Notes under the pieces: model-generated
What the model saw: the letters and a program-made list of their open reading frames with translations, nothing else
Told to the model about the DNA's origin: nothing
The model's database searches: none
Part shown: piece after piece, positions 1 through 5,067 of the stretch
How positions within the stretch are numbered: position 1 is the stretch's first letter
Layout: each line of letters starts with the position of its first letter
Program-made: the position numbers and the translations under genes
Source of the DNA: Actinomycetes bacterium
Lineage (GTDB): Bacteria; Actinomycetota; Actinomycetes; Mycobacteriales; Mycobacteriaceae
Length of the DNA: 5,067 nucleotides
Direction of reading: 5' to 3'
Assembly (NCBI GenBank): GCA_022600695.1
Contig: JAHZJY010000399.1
Span: forward strand, 1 to 5,067

Positions 1-2983
1 AGGATTTACGGAGGTCCTGCAGTTCCCGGATGCGGTCCTTGGCCCAGCCCTCGGCCTCGAGTTCCGGGGTGACGGTGTCGTCGAGGACCACCAGGCCGGT
101 CCCGCCGGGCAGGGCCGCGGTACATCCCGGATCGGCGGCGACGAGCTTCGAGTCGTACTCGTCCGCAGTCAGCGTCACAGCACCGGCGGTGAGCGTGCCG
201 TCGGCGTTGAGCGCTCCCAGACCGGCCTTGACCGCCTTGATGGCCTCCTGGACGGCCTTGCCCAGCCGAGGCCCTGCCGCGCGGGCGTTGACAGTCAGGT
301 CGAACCGGCCGTGCGCGGCGATATCGTCGGTCAACTCGACGGCCTTTACGTTGAGTTCATCCGCGATCAGACCCGCGAAAGGCCGAAGCCTCTCAGGATT
401 CTCCACCGCCACCGTGAGTTCCGGCAGCGGCAGACGCACCCGCAATTTCTTCGCCTTCCGCAGCGAGGACCCCGCGGAGCACACGTCGCGCACCTGATCC
501 ATCGAGGCCACCAGTGTGGGGTCCGCGGGCAGTACACCGGCCTCCGGCCAGTCGGCCAGATGGACCGACCGACCGCCGGTAAGACCGCGCCAGATCACCT
601 CGCAGGCCATCGGCAGCAGCGGGGCCGCCAGTCGGGTGGTGACCTCCAGCACCGTGTGGAGCGTGTCGATCGCGTCATCGTCCTCCTCCCAGAACCGGGA
701 ACGCGACCGTCGGACGTACCAGTTCGTCAGCGCCTCAGTGAACTGCCGCAACTGCTCGCAGGCACCGGAGATATCGCAGACATCCATGGTCGAAGTGAGA
801 TCGTCGCGCAAAGCCGCCAGCTTCGCCAGGATGTAGCGGTCCAGAACATGCGCCGAATCAACCCGCCACGTCCCGATCTTCGGAGCATAGAGCGACAGGA
901 AGCTGTAGGCGTTCCACAGCGGTAGCAGAACCTGACGTACACCCTCGCGGATGCCCTGCTCGGTGACCATCAGATTACCGCCGCGCAGGATCGGCGAGGC
1001 CATCAGGAACCAGCGCATGGCGTCTGATCCGTCGCGGTCGAAAACCTCGTTGACGTCGGGGTAGTTGCGCAGCGATTTGCTCATCTTCGCGCCGTCGTCG
1101 CCCAGCACGATGCCATGTGCCACACAGGTTTTGAAGGCCGGTCGGTCGAACAGTGCGGTGGCCAGGACATGCAGCGTGTAGAACCATCCGCGGGTCTGGC
1201 CGATGTACTCGACGATGAAGTCGCCGGGGAAATGTCCCTCGACCCGCTTGTCGGGGTCAGGGGAATCGTCGCCATCGAACCAGGCCCGGTTCTCGAACGG
1301 GTAATGCACCTGTCCGTACGGCATCGAACCGGAGTCGAACCACACGTCGAAGACGTCCTCGATCCGACGCATCGTGGACGCACCGGTGGGATCATCGGGG
1401 TTGGGCCGGGTCAGCTCGTCGATATAGGGCCGATGCAGGTTGTCCGGCCGCACCCCGAAATCCCGTTCCAGTTCGTCGAGGCTCCCGTAGACATCGATCC
1501 GCGGGTAGGTCGGGTCGTCTGATGTCCAGACCGGAATCGGCGTACCCCAGTACCGGTTTCGCGAAATCGACCAGTCCCTGGCCCCGGAGAGCCATTTGCC
1601 GAATTGACCGTCCTTGACGTGTTCCGGATACCAGGTGATTTGCTGGTTGAGTTCGACCATCCGGTCGCGGATTGCGGTCACGTTCACGAACCACGACGAC
1701 ACCGCTCGGTAGATCAGCGGGCTGCGGCATCGCCAGCAGTGCGGGTAGGGGTGATCGTAGGTTTCGTGCCGGATCAGCGCAGGTGCGTTCACCGCGGCAG
1801 AGCCGGCGCCGTTTTTGATATCGCGGATGATCTGGGCGTTGGCGTCGAAGACCTGCTGGCCCAGATAGTCCGGCACGGTCGCATCGAAACAGCCCTTGGC
1901 GTCCACCGGGGTCACCGGCATGATCCCGACGGTGTCTGTGGTGGTCTTGTCATCCTCACCGTAGGCCGGTGCCATGTGCACGATGCCGGTGCCGTCCTCG
2001 GTGGTGACGAAGTCGCCGGGCAGCACCTGGAAGCTATTGGCGGCCTCGGCGAAGAACGGAAACGGCGGCAGGTACCGCAGGCCCAGCAACTCCTGCCCGG
2101 TGTAGCTGCCGAGGATTTCCGGGTCATCCCCCAGCTCCCGCGCGTAGGCGGCCAGGCGTTGCCGGGCCAGCACGAACCGACGACCATCAGCAACGCCGGT
2201 ACCCGCTACAACGACGTACTCCACTCCGGGGTTGACCGCGACGGCCTGATTAGCCGGCAGGGTCCACGGTGTGGTGGTCCAGATCAGCAGATAGCTGCCG
2301 TCCAGACCGGAACCGGGTGCGGTGATCGGGAATCCGACGGTGATGGCCGGATCCTGGCGACGCTGGTAGACGTCATCGTCCATCCGCAGTTCATGGCTGG
2401 ACAGCGGAGTCTCATCGTTCCAGCAGTACGGCAGAACCCGCACGCCCTGGTAGGCCAGCCCCTTGTCCCATAACTGCTTGAACGCCCAGATGACCGACTC
2501 CATGAACGCGGGGTCCAGGGTCTTGTAGTCGTTGTCGAAGTCGACCCAGCGGGCCTGGCGGGTCACGTAGGCACGCCATTCGTTGGTGTAGCGCAGCACC
2601 GAGTCGCGGCAGGCGTCGTTGAACGCCCCGATGCCCATCTCTTCGATCTGGGCCTTATCGGTGATACCGAGCTGCCGCTGCACCTCGAGTTCGGCGGGCA
2701 GCCCGTGGGTGTCCCAGCCGAACCGCCGTTCCACCTTGTAGCCACGCATGGTTCGGTAGCGCGGCACGATGTCCTTGACATACCCGGTCAGCAGATGTCC
2801 GTAGTGCGGCAGCCCGTTGGCGAACGGCGGGCCGTCATAGAAGACGTACTCCGGCCCGTTGTCGCGCTGCCGCACGCTCGCACGGAAGGTGTCGTCGGAG
2901 GCCCAGTAGTCCAGAACGTCGCGTTCGAGGGCCGGAAAGTCCGGCGAGCCGCCGGACGGCCTGGGGTAGCCGGTCTCGGTCAC
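1..2983 (-). CDS. ileS: Isoleucyl-tRNA synthetase (type 2, eukaryote-like), 3' end cut by the window edge
   Basis: Cytoplasmic class I aminoacyl-tRNA synthetase that charges tRNA-Ile with isoleucine using ATP and edits mischarged valine. The 994 codons present read continuously. The class I signature HYGH is at residues 60-63 within [13 protein letters not shown], and KMSKS is at 633-637. The CP1 editing domain carries WTTTPWTLP near 235-243 and a [10 protein letters not shown] segment near 335-345. A CWRC pair near 416 suggests a zinc site. [19 protein letters not shown] precedes KMSKS, and the anticodon-binding domain follows (about 690-850). The protein ends here at RELQDLRKS; the M. tuberculosis enzyme, as I remember it, is about 1041 residues, so about 47 are outside the window. 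The chosen GTG at 2983 gives MTETGYP, colinear with the mycobacterial N-terminus MTDNAYP, and has GAAGGA (2991-2996) seven bases upstream. An in-frame GTG at 2998 is a serious alternative because the T-box-controlled AGGAG lies nine bases before it. One rare TTA leucine codon occurs at 2471-2473. Identification is essentially certain; only the start is open. Confidence 0.97.
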   Translation of the reverse strand, partial: MTETGYPRPSGGSPDFPALERDVLDYWASDDTFRASVRQRDNGPEYVFYDGPPFANGLPHYGHLLTGYVKDIVPRYRTMRGYKVERRFGWDTHGLPAELEVQRQLGITDKAQIEEMGIGAFNDACRDSVLRYTNEWRAYVTRQARWVDFDNDYKTLDPAFMESVIWAFKQLWDKGLAYQGVRVLPYCWNDETPLSSHELRMDDDVYQRRQDPAITVGFPITAPGSGLDGSYLLIWTTTPWTLPANQAVAVNPGVEYVVVAGTGVADGRRFVLARQRLAAYARELGDDPEILGSYTGQELLGLRYLPPFPFFAEAANSFQVLPGDFVTTEDGTGIVHMAPAYGEDDKTTTDTVGIMPVTPVDAKGCFDATVPDYLGQQVFDANAQIIRDIKNGAGSAAVNAPALIRHETYDHPYPHCWRCRSPLIYRAVSSWFVNVTAIRDRMVELNQQITWYPEHVKDGQFGKWLSGARDWSISRNRYWGTPIPVWTSDDPTYPRIDVYGSLDELERDFGVRPDNLHRPYIDELTRPNPDDPTGASTMRRIEDVFDVWFDSGSMPYGQVHYPFENRAWFDGDDSPDPDKRVEGHFPGDFIVEYIGQTRGWFYTLHVLATALFDRPAFKTCVAHGIVLGDDGAKMSKSLRNYPDVNEVFDRDGSDAMRWFLMASPILRGGNLMVTEQGIREGVRQVLLPLWNAYSFLSLYAPKIGTWRVDSAHVLDRYILAKLAALRDDLTSTMDVCDISGACEQLRQFTEALTNWYVRRSRSRFWEEDDDAIDTLHTVLEVTTRLAAPLLPMACEVIWRGLTGGRSVHLADWPEAGVLPADPTLVASMDQVRDVCSAGSSLRKAKKLRVRLPLPELTVAVENPERLRPFAGLIADELNVKAVELTDDIAAHGRFDLTVNARAAGPRLGKAVQEAIKAVKAGLGALNADGTLTAGAVTLTADEYDSKLVAADPGCTAALPGGTGLVVLDDTVTPELEAEGWAKDRIRELQDLRKS

Positions 2984-3007
2984 GATCCTGTCCTTCACGG
3001 GGGCGTT

Positions 3008-3012
3008 CTCCT
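3008..3012 (-). promoter_or_regulatory. Shine-Dalgarno AGGAG under T-box control
   Basis: AGGAG on the minus strand lies nine bases before an in-frame GTG at 2998 but 24 bases before the GTG at 2983. Because the sequestrator covers this element, it argues for initiation at 2998, whereas homology and the second Shine-Dalgarno GAAGGA at 2991-2996 argue for 2983. Confidence 0.6.
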
Positions 3013-3028
3013 GTGCCGTCGGGCACGG
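3010..3028 (-). promoter_or_regulatory. Sequestrator hairpin covering the AGGAG Shine-Dalgarno
   Basis: On the minus strand GUGCC (3022-3026) pairs perfectly with GGCAC (3013-3017) around a CGAC loop. Two more C-G pairs, skipping a bulged A at 3012, would join CC (3027-3028) to the GG of AGGAG (3010-3011). The same C residues belong to the CCCC that can pair with the GGGG of the T-box motif, so the sequestering and releasing structures exclude each other. This is the expected switch of a translational T-box. The pairing was drawn by eye. Confidence 0.65.
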
Positions 3029-3055
3029 GGACGACGACGCGCGGGTGCGCGAGCG

Positions 3056-3070
3056 CCGCGGTACCACCCC
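3056..3070 (-). promoter_or_regulatory. T-box motif (5' half of antisequestrator)
   Basis: On the minus strand the sequence GGGGUGGUACCGCGG matches the conserved T-box core. UGGU pairs with the free acceptor end of uncharged tRNA. The leading GGGG (3067-3070) can pair with CCCC at 3027-3030 to form the antisequestrator helix, taking that CCCC away from the hairpin that covers the AGGAG. Confidence 0.92.
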
Positions 3071-3187
3071 GCTTACGCACACCGGTCGTGTACGTCGCTC
3101 TCACAGGCTGTGCCGGGCCTGGCCCGTCCGGTTCTACTGGGCACCACACCCGGGCGGCGCGGGCTGTTCTTCCGGAAGCTCCCCGGT

Positions 3188-3190
3188 GAT
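3188..3190 (-). promoter_or_regulatory. Candidate specifier codon AUC (isoleucine)
   Basis: AUC sits in CCAUCACCGG on the minus strand, inside the loop closed by UCCGG (3193-3197) and CCGGA (3171-3175). It is the codon read by the GAU anticodon of tRNA-Ile, which agrees with the downstream gene. A second AUC at 3196-3198 lies in the helix rather than the loop and is the less likely choice. Confidence 0.72.
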
Positions 3191-3212
3191 GGCCGGATCG
3201 ACGCAGTCGCTG

Positions 3213-3218
3213 ATTATA
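3213..3218 (-). promoter_or_regulatory. -10 box of the ileS promoter
   Basis: A perfect TATAAT on the minus strand, in otherwise very GC-rich DNA, lies just upstream of the first T-box structure. Transcription would begin around 3206-3208, giving a leader of about 220 nt. No convincing TTGACA-like -35 box is seen 16-19 bases upstream, which is common for mycobacterial SigA promoters. Confidence 0.7.
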
Positions 3219-3220
3219 AC
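3215..3220 (+). promoter_or_regulatory. Candidate -10 box for the divergent mmpL gene
   Basis: TATAAC on the plus strand overlaps the minus-strand TATAAT by four bases. It would start a transcript near 3226-3228 with a leader of about 65 nt before the ATG at 3291. No clear -35 is seen. A second candidate, TACCAT at 3252-3257, lies six bases before an in-frame GTG at 3264 and would give a leaderless message. Which is used cannot be told from sequence. Confidence 0.35.
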
Positions 3221-3255
3221 GCGGCCTCCCGAGACTCGCGTTGCTGCTCAGTACC

Positions 3256-3294
3256 ATGGTCCGGTGGCTCAACACCGCGAGTCGGCAGAGATGA
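3256..3294 (+). CDS. Possible 12-codon leader mini-ORF before mmpL
   Basis: ATG at 3256 opens a frame encoding MVRWLNTASRQR. Its TGA (3292-3294) overlaps the mmpL ATG (3291-3293) in an ATGA arrangement that often marks translational coupling. There is no good Shine-Dalgarno before it. Such a short frame can arise by chance, and a leaderless start at 3264 would exclude it. Speculative. Confidence 0.2.
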   Translation: MVRWLNTASRQR

Positions 3295-5009
3295 CCGAAG
3301 CCGCCGGAGGTGGGGGCTTCTTCGGGCGGATCGGCCATATCGTCGTGCGTCGGCCGCTGGTGGTGATCGGGGTGTGGATCGCCCTGGCGGTGATCCTCAG
3401 CCAGGTGTTCCCGTCCCTGGCCGTCCTGGCCCAGAAGGCGCCGGCCTCGATCCTGCCGCCCGACGCTCCCTCGGTCGTGAGCCAGATACAGATGAGCGAT
3501 GCGTTCCAGGAGGCCAGCTCCGACAACATCCTGCTGGTCGTGCTCACCAACGAGAACGGCCTGACATCGGCGGACGAGGCCGTCTACCGCAACCTGATCG
3601 GCAAACTTCGGGCCCAGACCGGGGAGGTCGCCGCACTGCAGGATTTCATCAGCACGCCGCCGTTGCGCGAGGTGCTGGTCAGCAAGGATAAAGAGGCGTG
3701 GCTGCTGCCGGTGAACATCGTCGGCGAAATCGGAACCCCGAAAGCAATCGCCGCCACCAAAGGCGCGATCGAGACCGTCCAGCAAAGCGTCGCGGGCACG
3801 TCGATCACCGCCTACACCACCGGACCGGCCGGCACCTTCAACGACATTCAGGACATCGGCGAGCGCGACCAGCGCACCATCGAGGTCGTCACCGTCATCG
3901 TGCTGTTGGTGATCCTGCTGGTCGTCTATCGAAATCCGCTGACCATGCTGCTGCCCCTGATCACCATCGGAGTGGCTTTGGTGGTCGCTCAGGGCGTGGT
4001 CGGGGGCCTCGGCCTGATGGGGCTCAGCGTCTCCAACCAGACCATCGTGTTGATGACAGCCATGATGTTCGGGGCAGGGGTGGACTATGCGGTCTTTCTG
4101 ATCAGCCGCTACCACGACTACCTGCGCTTGGGCCAACACTCCGACACCGCGGTGCGTAAGTCGCTGATCTCGGTGGGCAAGGTGATCGCCGCGTCGGCGT
4201 TCACCGTCGCGGTGACCTTTCTGGGCATGGTGTTCACCAAATTGACCGTGTTCTACACCGTCGGGGTGGCGCTGGCTGCGGCCATCTTGGTCGGCTGCGT
4301 GGGTGCGGTGACTTTCCTGCCGGCCCTGATGGTTTTGACGGGCCGCCGCGGCTGGATCAAACCACGCAAGGATCTGACGACCCAATTCTGGCGCCGCTCG
4401 GGGATCCGGATCGTGCGCCGACCCAAGGTGTACCTGGCGGCCAGCATCGTGGTCCTCGGTGCGCTGGCCAGTGTGGCCACCCTCGCCGACTACAACTACG
4501 ACGATCGTAAGGCGCTGCCTGCAGCCAGCGAGAGCATCCGCGGCTACGACGCGATCGGCCAGCACTTCCCCATCAATGCCAGCCTGCCGCAATACATCCT
4601 GATCAACTCGCCGACGGACTTGCGAACTCCGGAGGCGCTGGCCGATCTGGAACAGATGGCCTACCGGGTGAGCCAGGTTCCCGATATCGACATCGTGCGC
4701 GGTATCACCCGGCCCACCGGCGAGTCCCTGGAACAGGCCAGACTCTCCTTCCAGGCCGGTGAGGTCGGGACCCCGCTCAACCAGGCGGCAAACTTGATCA
4801 ACGGCAACGAGGCCAACCTCAACCTGCTTGCCTTCGGCTCCGATCAGATCGCCGACGTGCTCGGCGCGGTGAAGGGCCAACTGGGGCAGACGCTGGCCAC
4901 CGTGAGCTATCTGGTGCAGGCCCTGGCATTCATGCAGAACCAATACGGCACCGGGACGGCGTTGCCGGGATTCGAACGGGGCAGCAACCCGCTCAACACC
5001 ATCCACTGA
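3291..5009 (+). CDS. MmpL/RND-family membrane transporter, half-length (ends in second periplasmic domain)
   Basis: Predicted inner-membrane, proton-driven exporter of the mycobacterial MmpL family, whose known members move lipids, siderophores or drugs; the substrate cannot be inferred. The 572 residues from the ATG comprise TM1 (about 22-42), a periplasmic domain (45-193), TM2-TM4 (195-275), TM5-TM6 (299-348), TM7 (380-400) and part of the second periplasmic domain. TM4 holds the family motif GAGVDYAVFLISRY, with D265-Y266 matching the first proton-relay pair known from MmpL3. The second-domain segments YNYDDRKALP, VRGITRPTGESLEQAR and AGEVGTPLNQAANLIN are also MmpL-like. Family members usually have about 750-1000 residues and 12 TM segments; here TGA at 5007 removes TM8-TM12 and the second D-Y pair. 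It may be a pseudogene, one part of a split gene, or a real short form. The ATG at 3291 has only a poor Shine-Dalgarno; GTG at 3264 is an in-frame alternative. Family call is firm, functionality is not. Confidence 0.9.
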   Translation: MTEAAGGGGFFGRIGHIVVRRPLVVIGVWIALAVILSQVFPSLAVLAQKAPASILPPDAPSVVSQIQMSDAFQEASSDNILLVVLTNENGLTSADEAVYRNLIGKLRAQTGEVAALQDFISTPPLREVLVSKDKEAWLLPVNIVGEIGTPKAIAATKGAIETVQQSVAGTSITAYTTGPAGTFNDIQDIGERDQRTIEVVTVIVLLVILLVVYRNPLTMLLPLITIGVALVVAQGVVGGLGLMGLSVSNQTIVLMTAMMFGAGVDYAVFLISRYHDYLRLGQHSDTAVRKSLISVGKVIAASAFTVAVTFLGMVFTKLTVFYTVGVALAAAILVGCVGAVTFLPALMVLTGRRGWIKPRKDLTTQFWRRSGIRIVRRPKVYLAASIVVLGALASVATLADYNYDDRKALPAASESIRGYDAIGQHFPINASLPQYILINSPTDLRTPEALADLEQMAYRVSQVPDIDIVRGITRPTGESLEQARLSFQAGEVGTPLNQAANLINGNEANLNLLAFGSDQIADVLGAVKGQLGQTLATVSYLVQALAFMQNQYGTGTALPGFERGSNPLNTIH

Positions 5010-5011
5010 CG

Positions 5012-5046
5012 CGGCGGCACTATGGGCGGGCACTCCCGTGCCGCCG
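5012..5046 (+). terminator. GC-rich hairpin just after the mmpL stop, probable terminator
   Basis: CGGCGGCAC (5012-5020) is perfectly complementary to GTGCCGCCG (5038-5046), with a 17-base interval in which GGG (5024-5026) and CCC (5035-5037) can extend the stem after a TAT bulge. It begins two bases after the stop codon. No U tract follows, which is usual for the strong hairpins proposed as terminators in mycobacteria. A position directly behind the stop suggests that the short reading frame is a transcription unit end. A chance hairpin in GC-rich DNA is possible. Confidence 0.5.
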
Positions 5047-5067
5047 TCGCGGCGTACGACAAGTCGA

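Larger units (their letters stand above)
3008..3207 (-). promoter_or_regulatory. ileS T-box riboswitch (translational, short stem I)
   Basis: Leader RNA that is expected to bind uncharged tRNA-Ile and expose the ileS ribosome binding site. Seen in order on the minus strand: a candidate stem I in which UCCGG (3193-3197) can pair with CCGGA (3171-3175) around a loop containing AUC (3188-3190), an isoleucine codon; an AGUAGAA S-turn-like sequence (3132-3138) typical of stem II; the T-box motif GGGGUGGUACCGCGG (3056-3070); a CCCC tract (3027-3030); and a hairpin next to AGGAG (3008-3012). There is no U-tract terminator between the T-box and the start codon, so control at translation rather than transcription is inferred, as is known for actinobacterial ileS leaders with reduced stem I. 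The T-box UGGU would pair with an ACCA acceptor end, which fits the A discriminator base of tRNA-Ile. The exact stem I and II pairings are my reading and were not folded by software. Confidence 0.9.

Noticed and set aside
1604..2473. Plus-strand open frame of 289 codons inside ileS
   Set aside because: It is antisense to a conserved stretch of IleRS and its translation has no recognisable motif.
3012..3030. GC hairpin in the ileS leader as an intrinsic transcription terminator
   Set aside because: No U tract follows; AGGAG and the start codons come directly after it. It fits a Shine-Dalgarno sequestrator better.
2705..3691. Plus-strand open frame of 328 codons spanning the ileS 5' end, the leader and the start of mmpL
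   Set aside because: It crosses two supported genes and a riboswitch, and its Arg/Gly/Pro-rich translation is typical of a wrong-frame reading.
4962..5000. tRNA-like T-arm sequence (GGGATTCGAACG on the plus strand), suggesting a tRNA end or attachment site at the mmpL break
   Set aside because: The reverse complement gives a TTCGAAT loop, but the five-base T stem has C-C mismatches and no acceptor, anticodon or D arm is found. The stretch is read through by the mmpL frame.
2835..5033. Long open frame of 732 codons on the minus strand opposite the transporter gene
   Set aside because: It is antisense to a well-supported MmpL gene, overlaps the T-box leader and the start of ileS, and its product is rich in His, Gln, Asp and Arg with no domain. 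It arises from GC-rich third positions.
1..5067. CRISPR arrays, insertion sequences, phage genes or direct repeats
   Set aside because: No spaced direct repeats, transposase motifs or flanking inverted repeats were seen on either strand.

Overview
The window reads as chromosomal DNA from a high-GC actinobacterium, most likely a Mycobacterium or Mycolicibacterium. Evidence: GC-rich third codon positions, GTG starts, an isoleucyl-tRNA synthetase that matches my memory of the M. tuberculosis protein over almost its whole length, a short-stem-I ileS T-box of actinobacterial type, and an MmpL-family transporter. No database search was run, so species is not claimed.

Layout: (1) Bases 1 to about 2983, minus strand: ileS, cut by the left window edge, so that about the last 47 residues of a roughly 1041-residue protein are missing. 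(2) Bases about 2984 to 3290: a 307-base divergent intergenic region. Its minus strand holds the ileS promoter (TATAAT) and a leader of about 220 nt with the marks of a translational T-box riboswitch: a candidate AUC specifier, a stem II S-turn sequence, the T-box motif with UGGU, and a hairpin that can occlude an AGGAG Shine-Dalgarno sequence. Its plus strand holds weaker promoter candidates for the divergent gene. (3) Bases 3291-5009, plus strand: an MmpL/RND-type transporter of only 572 codons. It has TM1-TM7 and part of the second periplasmic domain but stops before TM8-TM12. (4) Bases 5012-5046: a GC-rich hairpin just after that stop, probably a factor-independent-like terminator. The last 21 bases hold nothing I can assign.

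How the parts work together: the riboswitch should sense uncharged tRNA-Ile and release the ileS ribosome binding site when isoleucyl-tRNA runs short. The exporter gene is divergent and has no evident metabolic link to ileS; the two share only the promoter region, where their candidate -10 elements overlap. The points most worth a second look are the half-length MmpL, the overlapping divergent -10 boxes, the two competing ileS starts, and a 12-codon mini-ORF whose stop overlaps the mmpL ATG. No mobile element, CRISPR array, tRNA or rRNA gene was found. I did not find a wholly new system; the window is mostly a conserved housekeeping locus beside an unusual transporter.
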